DNA of 64,000 bases from Phoronis australis (lineage: Eukaryota; Phoronida; Phoronidae): assembly GCA_002633005.1 (NCBI GenBank), contig NMRA01000202.1, forward strand, positions 293,516-357,515, written 5' to 3'. A program made the translations under genes and the position numbers. This document shows, in pieces, positions 1 through 15,000 of this stretch. The notes under the pieces were generated by a model that worked only from the letters and a program-made list of their open reading frames with translations, was not told where the DNA came from and did no database searches. Position 1 is the first letter of the stretch; every line of letters begins with the position of its first letter.

Positions 1-50
1 CGCCCTCTGGCAATCTCTTACATCACTGCCACTCACATCAGAACATCAAG
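1..50 (+). CDS. VPS13B: VPS13B exon 1 of window (5' partial)
   Basis: The first full codon is at position 3, and the exon ends in phase 0 at AAG before a GTTTGT donor. The 16 residues include HHCHSHQNIK and join in frame to the next exon. The 5' end is cut by the window. The call rests on frame, donor and plausibility only, so it is weaker than the others. Confidence 0.6.
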
Positions 51-3000
51 GTTTGTCTGCTCGTGTCTGATTATTGAACATTTTAATTCAACAAATACCA
101 CCACTTTTAGTACTCATGTTCAATTTGCTGATTAACATAAAATGACTGCATATGAGTCCTGTAACAAACTCTCAATTCTCCCTATGTCTTGAACTCTTTA
201 GAGACAGGAGCACGGCATTGCAATGTTGATGCCAGGACCATGTCTGCTTGTTTGATTGCTGATAGCATTTTGTTCTCTTGCAGGTGTTCAGTCTACAAAC
301 TGGTCTGTTGTGCTTTGATGGTGCAGAGACATCACCCACTCCTCTCTCGCTTCTTCAGCCTTGCAGTGCTGCGTATTACGTCCGCACTCTACTACTCCCT
401 GTCTACTGGTCAGTGTCACATTTAAATGGGAAAGCAAAGTTCATTTTGTGATATCACTGTTAGTAAACCACATTAATGTGTTTACTGAGAGGTAATATGT
501 TCCTGATTATCTTTTAGAAACATTTTTCTGTCAGCGTTAATTACAGTTTCTTTGGCGTGTAATAAGTCCATGGAACAATGGAAAGTGAGGTAAACGGTCA
601 AGAAAAAGGCCTGCATCTTTATTAGTTCTGAGCCCAGAATCTTAATCTTTGTACTCGAAATGAACTTGAAATTGTTTTTGGCAATTTGTCTGCTACTTTT
701 GTGCAAACTCAATATAAGACTGTGCTCAAATACATTATAGTTTACACATATCAGTTTCTTGTCCAAGTTGCTTTGCATTTGATGACCCTTATATTCGTGC
801 TTACAAACTCGAGTAAAAACTCAAAATTCGAGTTCAAACTCGAACTTGTAACCTTAATGTTGGGTTTATCAGCTGCAAACTAGGACTAAAAAATTATCCA
901 CTTAAGTCATTATGTACTCGAGCACAGTATAATAGATGCTTATCCTGAGTTTCCACAAAAATAGAGTTTGTAGAAAATGCCAAACATAATTTCGAGCTCC
1001 ATTTCTAGTAAAAAGATTAGAGACTGGGCCCTGCATTCACTTCTATTGAGCAAACATGAATGTTCTACATAGGCTGTAATAAGTAGTGATTAACTAGACA
1101 TTATGTTTGCTCTGTAAAGTGAATACTAATTATTTAAGATGCGGGCTTTTTTGGACCATCTAGATCATGTTCCACTGTTCCATGGATAGTAAATACGCAC
1201 CAATGGAACAATAATTTGCACAGAGAAAATGCCTCTCCAAGATTACTAGGTATCTGCATTTTATTTTTTTACTAAACGCAACATCAAAAATGGTTTCATT
1301 CCGCTCTAAAAGCTGAGCAATTTTGTACGAGTTGTGATCCGGACATGCATAAATCACAGTCACTGGTTTGTATGGACTTTGCTTTCCATTCATTTGTCAA
1401 AAAATGAATCAGTTGTAATATTGTAATTTGCTTGATGTTTGAAGTATCAACCATGTAGTCTTTTTGTGGGACATACTGTATATGAAACGTTTTGGTCAAC
1501 AGTATAATCACAATCAATTTCCACACGTGGGCACATTTGCCCAATACAGTTACGCATTAAACTTTTTGAATGACTGCATTTCATATTAATTTTATAATTT
1601 GTTAATGTTTGTAACAGAGGCTTGTTGGTATAAGACAAAGGTGATCAGACAGAAAACTGGTTCTCCGTCATGATGGCTGTTTCTGTCAACATTAAAAATG
1701 ACTGGTAATACCTATTAAATTCTATTTAAACCAAACTTCTAATTACAAAATCGCTTAGCCACCTTTCCTGGTAATTCCCCTTCATTCTTGGTCATCAGGG
1801 GAGACTACTCTAACAATGAATTCAGTTTCTGCTCAGGCACAATAACAGGGGTTTCTAGGTCATTTTGTTTGAATCCTTTTGGCTGTACTAAGCAATAATG
1901 TATTTTATTTTTTAAAGGACAAAGTTTGAGCTGATCAAATCTGAGGCGACTTATGAACTGCCCAGCATTGTACTGAACTGTACCAGGTCCCAGCTGATGT
2001 TAGCTCAACACATTGTTGACAGCTGGATACGATCTACTACGGTTGAGATACGAGACACGACTCTGCTTGACGATGTCTTTAAACCATCAAGTAAGACAAT
2101 TGGCATTTCAATGCCAAGCGTTATATGATTGTCTTTCAAGTTTTTGAGAAAATCTTTTCTATATGAATTTAGAACATTGTGTTAATTACTGCCTTGGAGG
2201 TACTTGGAGGTACTTGGAGGTACGTGTCACAAATACTTTGTGGAATGGGTGGCAATATGAGGCGACATCTGGACATCTGGACATCTGAATTACTTCAAGG
2301 AGAGCCAGCTAGCAAAGCGGTTCAACAATACATGACAAGACCGGATAAAATGACTGAGAATTCCCTCTCATGACTGATGAGCTTAAGTGGAATTCCCCTT
2401 CACGACAGCTGAGTGCAAGTGAAATCCACCATCAGAATAACTATTTATAATGACCCGTCATGATGTAGGGTGACCCCTCACGATGTATGGTGACCCCTCA
2501 CGATGTGTAGTGACCCCTCACGATGTATGGTGACCTGTCATGATGTAGGGTGACCCCTCATGATGTATGTTGACCCCTCATGATGTATGGTGTCCCATCA
2601 GCATGTATGGTGACCCCTTAGGNGCGGTCTGATACACGTTGTACCAGACGTGCGCAGGCCTCGCATGTGGGCCCATTGCACTGATCACCTGGAAATATGT
2701 TTATGCTTTATTGATATATGGTTAAAACCGAGCTGAGGAGCTAGAAACCTGGCTCAGGGGTTTAGCAGTGTGACCTGGTGGGACTTGAACCCACGACCTC
2801 GAGTAAAGAAAGCGGGCACTTATCAACCAGGCCACACTGCCTCCTCCCCTCATGATGTATGGTGACCCCTCATGATGTATGGTGACCCCCATGATGTAGG
2901 GAATTCCCTCATGATGTATGGTGACCCCTCATGATATATGGTGACCCCTCATGATGTATGGTGACTCCTCATGAGTGGGAAATGGTATTTTGTCAAACTA

Positions 3001-6000
3001 CTTATAGTGTGTAATGTACAACCACCATCCGCAGAATGTTCTTTAGAAATTTGGGTAATAGTCGGACATGACATGCCCGCATTTTGAGAACCAATTTTCT
3101 CCACTGAATAAGGGGCATCAAACTGGTTCTCAATATATATCTAACTATTGCCGGCATTTGGGGGTCACCTGTTTGACATTTATCACTATGCACTCAATGA
3201 TGAGATGTGTCTAGTTGTGGATGCGAATGGCCCGAAACCATGTTGTTTACGGAGATGTGTTCAAAAGTATTGGTGGATGATTTGCCAGAGCTGCAGAGAC
3301 AAATATTGTTGCCGTTGTTACGCAGGTAGCTCCTTCCCTCATGGTCAGCCATTGTTAGAGGCTTCAGTGAATGGAGTTGAGGTAAAGGCAGTGTCCAATG
3401 ACTCACTGGTCTCTTACACTGGGATACTGGCAGATATGAAAGTGTCACTCATGACTATTGGTAAGTAGTATTCAGTGGCTGGTAATTTCAGTGGAAGCCT
3501 TTACTGGAATTGTATGTCATGTTATACCACGGTGACCATAGATCAAGATTGAGCCTAATACTGGAATAAAAAGTAACAAAAATTAGCGACTTGATCTGTT
3601 TTCTCAACTGGATGTCTCAAAATTTTCATGCTTTCGTTATATCACCATATTTGACAACTCAAGAAAACTCACCCTATGTCAAAGATTTTTTGCAGGAGTC
3701 ACGTTTGCTGACGGAGTTGTAAACGTTACTTTGTCATTGTTTTTGTTGAAGCTCCATTCCGCCTGTTTAACGGGCTCTAAAAAACAATTGTTGGACCTTT
3801 TACTCTGATTGGTCTCGTACTATTTCCTGTCATGAAAAGATTCTATTTTGAATTAATTATTATCAACAAGAACATTGAAACTATGAGTGGTTCATGAAAA
3901 CGCTTCAAAATGACACATGTATGCATTGTACGAAATTCAGCTTTAGCTACAAGTCAGAAACTCAGTCAACAAAATGCCCCTTTTCACTCAAAAGCAGCCG
4001 AATACCACTTTCACTCACTTGTCATTTCGACTGTAACAAACTTTGCCAGCCCTCCCTGCCCTCTCCGTCCAAAATGTTGTCAAACTTTCCTTGACAAATC
4101 TCATGTTCCAACCAATCCCATGTATTCATCTGAAACGAGATACTTCCTTTTGAATGGACTGCATTTTGTAGAGAAGGGGTTGGTTGTATTTTAAGCAAGA
4201 TTGATTTCCATTTTGTTCCAATAGAGTGTGTGACTGTTTGGCGTCCTGGAGTCCATTTCGTTTAAACAAGTTAAGACCAATCTGTCTCAGCACCATTTCG
4301 CTAAGTTTCTTAAGACCAATATTAAGACTCAAATTGTCCTAAGCTAAGACCAAACATTAGCTTGTGATGGAGTAGGCTTAAGGGCGAATATTTTCAGCCA
4401 TAATCGCATTGTCTTATGACGTAGATACAGTCTTATGTCTACAAAATGTTATAAATAAATCTATGTTTAGTATGTTCTTGAAACCTCATTGTGTACATCG
4501 CCTGGCTTAGTCTTGTGAATTTGTAACAGATGGTGAAAGAGTAGTTAATGGGCTCCCCTTTGGTGAAAACCAACTCACTTTCAGTGTTAGTTACTTTGTG
4601 TCCATGAAACGGTCTGCTACAAATTTTTCTTCAGTCTTCTTTTAGCCCAAATTCTGTTCTCGACTTAGACAAATGTTTGGTCTTGACTCTTTAACCACTT
4701 TTCATGAAATGATCCTCGTTCTTGAACTTTAGAACCCAATCTCGTCTCATATTTGAGCTTTTATTATTTTTACCAATCTCTATTAACTACATGAACTGTA
4801 AAGAATGATGTGGATTGTTTGCAATAAAGTTTAATGAGCCTCCATATCTCATCTCATTTTACCTGTTTGTCTGTTAGTTGATGGTACAGACCATGTGGTC
4901 CCCATAGTTCAAGGTCCTATGAGCACGTCTGACTGTGTCAACAAAACAGCGTTCGATGGCAGCGCAAACTCACCTAGATCACTGGATGAGGATCTCCTTA
5001 ACTTCACATTCCAGATACCCAAAGTTCACAACAATCCTTCAGGTAAGTCTGCACGAACATAATACCCACTCTTCGTGGCTGAGTAATTCTATGTGTTTCT
5101 GCCAACCCATCGGTAAATGGGCTTGGTACATCTTCATTATTAAGCTTTTGGAATAGCTGGGCATGATGTCCAAGCACAATTGTTGTGGGCAGGTATTGTA
5201 CAAATCATGGGTTTCACCACATTTTTTCTAAAAGAACAATTTCAATGAGTTTTACAGGATATTGATCCGTGAAAGATGCAGTTTAGGTCTTTCAAAATGT
5301 TAAGCATTACGTCTAGATTTTTGCTGGTCAGAGTAAATTTCATTAGAATTTCAGATGCCAATGAGAGTGTTTGACTATTTCATAGCTGCCATGTTTACTG
5401 TTAGTGCGGTTAAACTTTTCCAGTTTGAGACTGTCTCAAGAATTTGTGATACTGAAATTCAAGACAATTGAATTTTCTTGATTCTGAGGATTGATACATG
5501 AGTCATTTTGGCGTACATCATATTTCTCAGATATGAGACGCTGAATTTTGTCTCTACAAAAACCGTCGAAAAAGCAGCCAATACAAAATTGGTCTTTCTC
5601 ATGATTCTTTAATTTGTTAGGGACAATTTTGCTTATTTCTAAATTTTGGCACCAGCCCAACCTTGAACAAAATAATTTTTCAATGTTCCAAACTGGAGAA
5701 TACAGCCAAGTTTGGTCCATTGTGCCGACCGTACACAACATGATGTCAAGCATGTACAACTCGCGCCTTCTGTCAGTTGTGGAAAGAAATTTGGCTAAAT
5801 TGAGAAAAGAACTTAGTTAACTGAGTTAGCATTGATGAGAGATGAATACTGTCTTATTAAACAAAGTATAAAATGTTATTGAGAACTCCCATCAGGGTCA
5901 TGTGGGTTCTCAACTGAGGGGTCTCGGGGTCGTGTGGGTTCTCAACTGTGGGGTCTGTTTCAGGAAAAGTGACTTTTTGTTATGTAGGACCTTGATTCAA

Positions 6001-9000
6001 ACTTAAGTCTTTTAAAAAGTCACTTTTGTCTAGATTTTTTGTCTCATAATTTACTGATTTAATGTGAATTTCAATATCCATTGAACGCAGATGCATCAAT
6101 ATGCACTAATTGCTTTTATTGAACAGTCAAATTTACAAAATCTTTAAATCTTGTTTCATTCTTTATTGTATCGTTCCAGTTCCTGCTATAGCCTTCCTGT
6201 CTGTAGAAGGTGTTGGTTGCCTCCTTGACCCCGCCCTCCATGACTGGTTGTTGTATGAGCCAAGTGTCAGGCATCCCAAGACAACTTACAGCATTGACCA
6301 TCAGGTGGCGCACGCAGCACTTCCTGTGATACCTGAAGGTCTGTACAATATGATTTCCTTTTAGTTGTTGAATGTTAGTTTCCAAAAATACAACACATTC
6401 CAAAATTGTGTATTGAGTTTAGGATTTCAAAAGGTCAGTCATTCAAGGAAATATGAAATATTTGAATTAGTCCATAATAAAACACCTTGGATCTTTGGCT
6501 TCAAATTCAATAACAGTACTATTGCTGTAAATATAGAGTATTTTTTAAATCTCATACTGTCGTAGTTTTATTTTCTGTTCTAAAAATAACTATAATATTA
6601 TTGTATTATCCAGCCAGTAAAAAGTTGTTGTGAATCTGTGTAGTAAGCGTAAATGTCTCTTTGTACGACAAGCTGGTTCGACAAAGTCTGCAAGTACAGT
6701 GACCCAGCCATCAGCAACACAAACTCGGTCACAATCGGTGTCAAAGTCACACAAACCCACGGTCGCGGAGACGGTTTCCAGACAACAGTCACTAAGTGAT
6801 AAGCAGGTCAACAAAATGGCCAACAAGAAATTGTCTGAGAAGGCAGCTGACCTTTACAATATGATCAGGCATTTGCATGTCCAGGTGGGTCTGACATTTC
6901 CTTCTCGTTCAAGTATTTGTAGTTGATATAATTGTTTTTGTTGTAATTTCTTGTTACAATTTTCTGATGTCTTTGAAATATTGTAGGATCAGATTCTTCT
7001 GCATTGTGTAAACTATTTGCTCCTCAAATCATTCATCTCCGTGTAAAGTATGATCCACACACAGACTTGCCCTAGAACAAATTGCATTAATGCAACTTGC
7101 CCCCTTTTAAGTGGGGCATTCTCACACACACATATCTGATAACTAAGGTAAGGCGGAAGTTGTCTCTCTGTGCACGATAAGAGACAGCTGATGTGAATAC
7201 GGTGTGCAAAAGAAGACCCGTCTATATATAATACCAGCTGATAATTACCTCCGAGTTGCCCCAGGTTTGCGGCCACACAGTCATTAGAAGTGGCACAAGT
7301 TACCCTAGAACAAGTTACCCTTAGGCTAGTTGCACTAAGTTTAAATAGTGTTCACACAGCCTCCAAACCTAGTTACAACTCGTTTCAGGAGTAACTTGTT
7401 CAAAGGGTAAGTCTGTGTTAGGACGGCACTTTACTTCATATTTAAGTAGAATATGTCAGGTTTTGTTTAGTCATAGGAAGAAATTAGCACATCCTCATGA
7501 ATCGCATTTCTCCAGGCCTATCTCACTGCCCTTTGCTTCCATCTGGTTAGTAGGACTACCAAGACCAAGGTTTCAGTCAGTTTTGAACTTAATCTGTGTA
7601 AGGCGATGCTCACAAAAGGCACTGTAAGTGACTGAGATGGACTTCTATGCTTCAGAATGCTCCTGAAATTAACGGATTTTGTTTTTTTAGGTGGAGGTCA
7701 AGTCGAGTGTGATAGTACTGCCCAGCAAGTCTCTCTGTCACTCAAGTACATCTAACCTCTTGACTAGAGTCCAGTCTGAATACCAGAAAGGTGACTGCCC
7801 TCCGATGTTGGTGGTCAATCTACCCACTGTGGTGGTTCACAGTGCTGGACATAAACCTATGTCCCCCTTACAGGATATACCAGTTAAGATGGGTGAAACT
7901 TTTAGTCATATTGGTAAGCATTCTACTGTGTCGCAGTGTTTATGGATTCAGGATTGTGATCAGGGGGTCCAACAATTAACAGATAAAGGGACAGTTTAGA
8001 TTTGTCCAAATTGATTGACAGCACATAGAAAGGTGTGAAACCCTTTTACTCTTGTGTTGTTTCTGCACATCATGCTCAGTGATTGTGTGGTTAGTTTCAA
8101 CTTTAATCTGTGAATCATTGTTGACCATGCTGTACTTTTTTGCATCTCACCACTTCTTGTTTTGCAATTTTCTTAGAATTTTTTTGTCAAACAGATGCTT
8201 CTTTTTGTAAGAATTCTCAGACTTATTTTGTCCAACTGTCTAGGGTTGCATCAGTTTGACTACAACTGTTAACTAATTATGTTTTATATTTTTATTGTTA
8301 AATCAATTTTAATGAGTATTCTCAGTTAACAGTTAATTGATAATGAACAGGAGAAAGTAAAAGTCTGGAGTAAAAGGGAAAAAGATGCTGTTTAAAAGAT
8401 GTTTGGATTACATTTATTAGCTTTAGAATTTGCATTTTAATTTAAATAGAACATAACCCTGAATGAAATGCAATTTGCTAATTTGCAGAACGCCTTCCTT
8501 GGTCTCTCAACATTAAGAATTTCTCCGTCTACACATTGCATTCCAAGTCAATCTGCCATTACCTGGTCACACCACTAGGTGTCACTTCCACAGTGGCCAT
8601 CACCAACAAACAAGATTCACATGCTGACTTCACAGCTCTCAATCTGTGTATTCACACTGATATGGATGCTGTTCAGCTCAGATGTTCTAATGAACAGGTG
8701 TGTAATATGAAAAATACTACTGAATCATTTCTGGAACTGAGGATTATAACAATTCTCTTGTATTAAAATTGGTTTTTGTTATTGTCTTTATGTAGGCCCC
8801 GTTTAAGAAGTACATGCTTTGAGGTCATCTAATCTAACCGTTGTGTGCATTATAAGTAATTTTGCCTTGTTGACTAAATTCTAATATTCGGTTGTCTTGA
8901 ATAAATATGACTTCAATCAAATAATTTATATTCAAGGATATGTGAGTGATCGCAAAGCTAAAATCTTTTAATCTCTTTCATTTTCCGATTCTAAAAATAT

Positions 9001-12000
9001 TTAGAATTTTGGAATTTTCACCTATTAAAAAGTTTTTAGTTTGGAATGATCTCTGGACTTATGAATATGTGCAATATCTAGGTTTCGGTTTGACCTGATT
9101 ATGGGTGTATGTTTTCAGATATCTCTGGTGTGTGAAGTCTTAGTAGAGCTAGTCAATGTACTGATGTCGGTAAGACGTATCCTGACTAAGCAACAGGAGT
9201 GTGAACGGGACTCCAGTGGCATTCCACAACTGTGTGAGATAAAGCAAGAGATCAAGACACCGACGTTGACTGAGCCAGACACGGCGTTTGAAACTTTTCA
9301 GGCATCTAGAGAAGTGTCGCCTATAGTTGATGCCAAGAATGAAACCGAAGTTGCAAAGAAAACTCCTGAGTTGTCTCTCTGGATTCAGTGGACATTCCCC
9401 AAGGTCACCTTGAAAATGTATTGTTGGAAATCACCTAATCAGGGTAAGTCATGTCCTGTAGCTTCCTTCTGACATGGGAAACAGTTTGGGATTCAATGTC
9501 CTCTTTAATAGTTTCTGCCGTTTTCCTCAAAGTCTAGGGCATGGTTACTGACCAGGAAATGTCAAGGCTGCACTACATGTTCTTGTCAGATTATATTCAA
9601 TGTGAATTCAAAAGCACTCGGGCTCCTTGCTTTACATCTAATGTTACCCGGTCATGGTTAAAAAGTCTCACTAGTCTGTAGTTGGAAATAAAATGCCGTT
9701 CGGCGGAATCATGTCTAATAAAAGTCTAGAGAATAATTTACTGCTTGCACAGTGTGCTAGATGAACATTCTTGTGAAGACATTTTACGTAATCCGCCGTT
9801 CAGTTTTGTGGAAAAGTCACATATTTGTATGGTGTGTTACCTGTAGAAGCTATGCTGTGTACAGAGTTGGAGGATGTCACCACATTCATCGATGTACACA
9901 GAGTCTATGCTAAAGTCAAATCTAAAGTTGGAATGGTCAGTGTGATGAATTACGTCAAAAGGTAATTACAGATAATTGTTATATTTTTTCAGCACTGCAA
10001 AGGCGTTTTCATTAATTGGGGATGTTATAAACCATGATCCTTCTCTCACGGAATGTATTACTTTTTTCATGCATCACTATTGGTATCTAACCAACATATT
10101 TCTTGTTTCCTCATTTCTCACAATTAACCGTACAGTACATCCTGTTGCAGAATACTGACAGTTTTGGTTAAAAAACACTTGACACCAAGTTATTGTACCT
10201 TGGCCCATCCACGTTATGTGAAGGTTTTCCTTTACTCAAATTTGTGCTCAAACACGTGGACGTGAAACCAAATGAGTAAACCAATGAGATAGCGTTTGCA
10301 ATAGTATGTACTGAGGGAAAGTTGACGTATTCATTAAAAAATAGTTCAGAACGTGATGCATTCTGAATTTAAAGCAATAATTGAAATGGACATAAGACCC
10401 AACACATCCTATCTTAGAATCCTGTCTCTGCCTGTAAATTATGTGTGAAACAAAAATATTTTTAGACAAAACTTTTTCTTTGAGATATAGCACCGTAGTT
10501 GCATGAGCCCAAGTATGTCATGTGAGGTACATGCTTGCTACTTGTTACTTTGACCTTGTTTTGCAGCGCTGGGTGTTGGGTGCCTGGTCCTTGGGAGGGT
10601 GTGACACTGTGTGCTTCAGACAGGATCAGTCGCAGGTTTCAGATCGTCACCAACAAGCTGTGGTCAACCAATAATACGCCCATAGTAAACATGTTTGGTA
10701 TGAATGAGGAAGCTGTGTATCAACACATCAAGGAGCATGGCTTCCTGTCCGTGACCTTCACTAGGGCATTACAGAGAAATGTCCAGACGAAGTATAAACA
10801 CCTCGGTATTTCGAGTTATGATCCGCTGAGCTCAAGTTTGGATGAGAACTCGAAACGGTATGTGCACGAGTTGTGTTTGAATCTACAACCTTGTGATATT
10901 GTATTGGACGTCCCTACGATCATGAGCTCAGTAGATACGTTTTCTCGATCACTGGTCAAACTTGGTCAAATGCAGAAAACCCGAGAGAAGAGTGATGCGA
11001 AGTCAGGACTTTTAAAACAGGCTGCGGAACCAAGGGCATTAAGGCCATTATTCAAATCAAATACACTTCCACTGATGTACCTGAATGCGAAGAATTTCCG
11101 CCTGTTTCTCCCTTGTGATCGAACCAAGTTTGTGAACGATACTGGTGACACTGGAAAACAAAGTGAAGACATGGACAATGATACATCAGATACACATAAT
11201 GTGTTCGAAGACATGGACACATCCACTGTACAGACGTCTGCTGTTGATACAGCTGGTGAGGACACGTCTACATCACACTCTACACAAGATCATGATATGG
11301 TCATGCTACAGTGTCTACAGCTGTCTCTGACATCACAAGTGGACAACCCTCTGCCTAGACTGGTGCTCAACAAAGATCTCTACTCTAAGGCACAACAGGC
11401 TGGCTTGACAACACAGCCCGGAGGTGTATTGGAAGACAGACAGTATCAATTGGACTTTAAGGCTCTTGCTGTGTGTACAGGTGAAGCTAAGTAGTTGAAT
11501 CATTAAAACTGCAATTTATTTTAATTTATTTTTGCAGTAAAACAAGGCAATGGTTTTGAATTATGGTACCTTGTCTGCGGTAATGCCCAAGGAGTTTGAA
11601 ATAAAATCTTGATCGATCTGAAGCCAAGCATGGGCAATTGAAACTATTCAAGCTAATTGTAGCTCCTAATATGCTGCATTCTGTTAGTCACTGCATGTGC
11701 TGGAGACAAATGAAAGATGAGGGGAATGGTTATTCACAGGATGTTTTGGTAGCTGAATTATGAAAATTAGATGGTTGTAATTGTGAGGTTGAGTATGGGT
11801 GTTAAACTTAACAACATAGTTATATTTGTCTTTAGCAAATGATATCATGAAGCTTATCAGAGACTAGTTACATGGCAAATGAGAATATGCATATTGGTTT
11901 TGTTATGAAGTCATGCTTAATTTTGCCTGATGTACTGAAAATATTACTTATAACACATAACGGAAGTAATCAGCTTGACTTCAACAATTGTCTTTTCATT

Positions 12001-15000
12001 TTTCAGGGATGTGGGCAGAAATGGTTCAGAGACCTCTTCTTAACTCATCATCGAATGGTGTTCAGAATCCAGCTCTTGAATGGAACCTACGAGACATGTC
12101 TAAGCAGTAAGAAAAAAATTAAGAAGTTTCGTAGTAGTTAGAAATCTGGAAATTAATGCTGGGAGGAAAAATTACATTTGGCTCACACTGATTTACATGT
12201 GAAGTGGTGTGAATACAGGTAATGCGCTTAACAACTCACTTTGTTAGACTTTGTGAAAGCATTTGACATTCTTGTTCACCATCTTCATCACCACAGATTG
12301 GTCTGTGTATTGGAATGAAAATCATATACTAAGTGTAACAATTTTTCTTTGTTTTGTTTTGTTTTAGACATTTAAAAAGCAGCGAGAAAAATGTGTGGCC
12401 AATTACTTTTTTTCAGGGATTATGGCATAGCTGAGATGTTCCCCATAGTCTCCAGTTTTGACCTATGTGTAAATGCAGCACCAGCTCTTGTCTATCATCC
12501 TCAGAATACAAGTGGGCCATATCAGGTAAACTGTGTTGTACTTTAGAATTTTTGGGTTGATTTGTCACTGAGTTGTAATTTACGAGCCTGAGATTTCTTG
12601 CTTAAATATTACTGAGTATTGAATAATTTCAAATCCAAATACTCCTTGTAATGCACCTGATAATTTTCTGTTGGACACTATGAACTGGATATTGAAGTCT
12701 TTCATGATGCTGTTCGAAACCTATCAAAGACTTGTCATATAGGACTGGAATCTGAAGCAATAAAAGTGATCAGTGTGATTTAACTTATCTGTATTAAACT
12801 CTGCAGGACATTAGAAATGTCTACTTGCCGAACTTATGTAGAATCATTATATAAATTCATCTCTTATTACCTTATAATTGATGTATTTGCGATTATATAG
12901 GATATCCCTATCTGTGGCTACTCTCTTGAAGTTAATGCTACAAGTGACATTGACCTGTACGTCAGCACAAACCAAGTGGATCTGTTATGTGACCTTTACT
13001 CCTATCATTTTCCTGAAGTCAAGACTGAGACCTCGCAGTCACATGGTGTGCCAGTGAACCAAGGAGCAAGCTGTCAGCCTGATGCCTTGCATAAGAACGA
13101 CAGTGGGATAGAGAGTGAACTATCTATGAAAAGAACTGGTAACAGTTGTAGGAATGGTGGAGTAGATGGTCTGACGCCATTTGACATCCTGTTGACCGCA
13201 CGGAACCTTTCTCTGACAACATATTCCCATAAAAGGAAACAGTCTCTTGACAAAACTGCCAGTACCCACGCAGATGTTGAGACAAGCTCGCACAAGCACG
13301 TATCTCTAATTCGCAAGAAGAGTGATCTGGATTGGAAAGGAGAGACAAATTTGGACGATCACCGCTCCGATGCGGCTAGTATAGACTCTCATGAGTCATT
13401 CCACCACTCGTCTGCATCATCCAGGTCGTCGCGATCTTACGAGGCCTCTGTGAGTTCCCAGGCATCTACATTAGATAGCATCAGACAGACTCCCAATAAG
13501 AAGCTCAAGGAGCAGTTGGTGGTGCCCGCTTTCTTCATTTTATTCTCCCAACCCTACACTGTTATGCATTACTCTGAAGAGAATCATTCCTTGGAGCTGT
13601 CCTGTTTCAACGCTGCACTTAGAGGAGCCAAGCCTGGCTATGTTTTGAACGGTGAGTCACATTCCTGTTGAGTCATGGCATGCATCATTCATCGTCCTGT
13701 TGACATCAATGATTCACTCGTGAATCAGTCATTTTTAGGTAACCATAGAGTGGTTGAGGTAAGCTCTCAAATGTAAATAATTATCATAAAAGTTTGTTCG
13801 AGATCGCTGTTCACTTGTTATGAAAATTTAATTTGTGCACCACAGACTTGTACTATATTGGTTCATAGATAGACATACAAGCGCTACAGAGTTGATGATG
13901 CCCACAACATTTAGTTTCAGTTGGCACAATTCTCCATAACCAGGTTGGTAATAGTCACTCTCAGGGGTCCCACATTTTGAGAACCAGTTTTCTCCATTCA
14001 ATAACTGGCATTAAACTGGTTCACAAAATTTAGGACCTCTGTAGGTAACTATAACTACCACGTCAATATGAAAGTGCTTAATCAGCTAGTATACACTAGA
14101 AAGGGGGCAGTTGGGAAGCCCAGTTGTTCAAATTAAGCAGATGACTTGATGAGGTAGGAAGATGAGAGCTAAACTTGCCTGATGCCTAGTCATGGAACCA
14201 GTTGGTCACAATTTTGATGCGATCCAGTATATGCTTACAGAGAGTCAACCAGCTGTCTTTACAATGAGATAAGTCTTGCCTTATCTGTTGCTGGCAAATG
14301 TCTCTCAGGACAGAACGTTCCTTTGTTCACTTCACTGTGAATAAAAATCTACCTGTTTATTGTCCCACTTCTTACACTCGGAATGTGTGCCTATGCCTCT
14401 CAGATTATGCGCACCTGGACTTTGCAGATCAGTGTAAACTGCTCCCAGACAGCCAAGACTTTCACCTCATCTTGCTGGAGTCGCGCCCAGGTGAACCCCA
14501 CCCAAAGACAGGTATACCTCCGGCACTGTGTACCCTGACGGCTGAGGACTTTTTAACATCTCCAGGTGTGGCCTAATGTTTTTATTATATTGTAACTACA
14601 TTTAAAAAATTGATCAAATTGCTTTGTGGTATTCAAGCGTTACTCTGATGTATGTAGTGGAATGGTAATAACCAAGAATAAAAAATTTTTCTTGTTACTG
14701 AAATCAGTCGCGATGCCTTCATAATATAGTGGTCAGATTTTGTTAGTAGATAATTTTTGACAAAATGTCTCAAAGCAATTTCCAATTAACCTTTTTATGA
14801 ATGGAGAGAGACATCACATGTGCAAAGGATTATGGGAAATTGATTGTTCACTTAGCAGATGAAACACTTTCATTTTCCAGTGGACAGGTGGCGAGGAGAA
14901 AGGATATCTCACAAATCTCTACTTTGAGCTGTAATTGCATCAAGCTTCTTCTATCCGTCAACACATCAGTTGTGGCAATATTCAATCAATGAAATTAATA

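Noticed and set aside
2765-2840. A possible functional tRNA gene on the minus strand
   Set aside because: A and B boxes are present, but extra bases separate the T arm from the outer stem and a non-tRNA tail follows, so it is a SINE head.
5976-6040. Third copy of element family C
   Set aside because: Only the TATGTAGGACCTTG word matches; no second end or body similarity was found.
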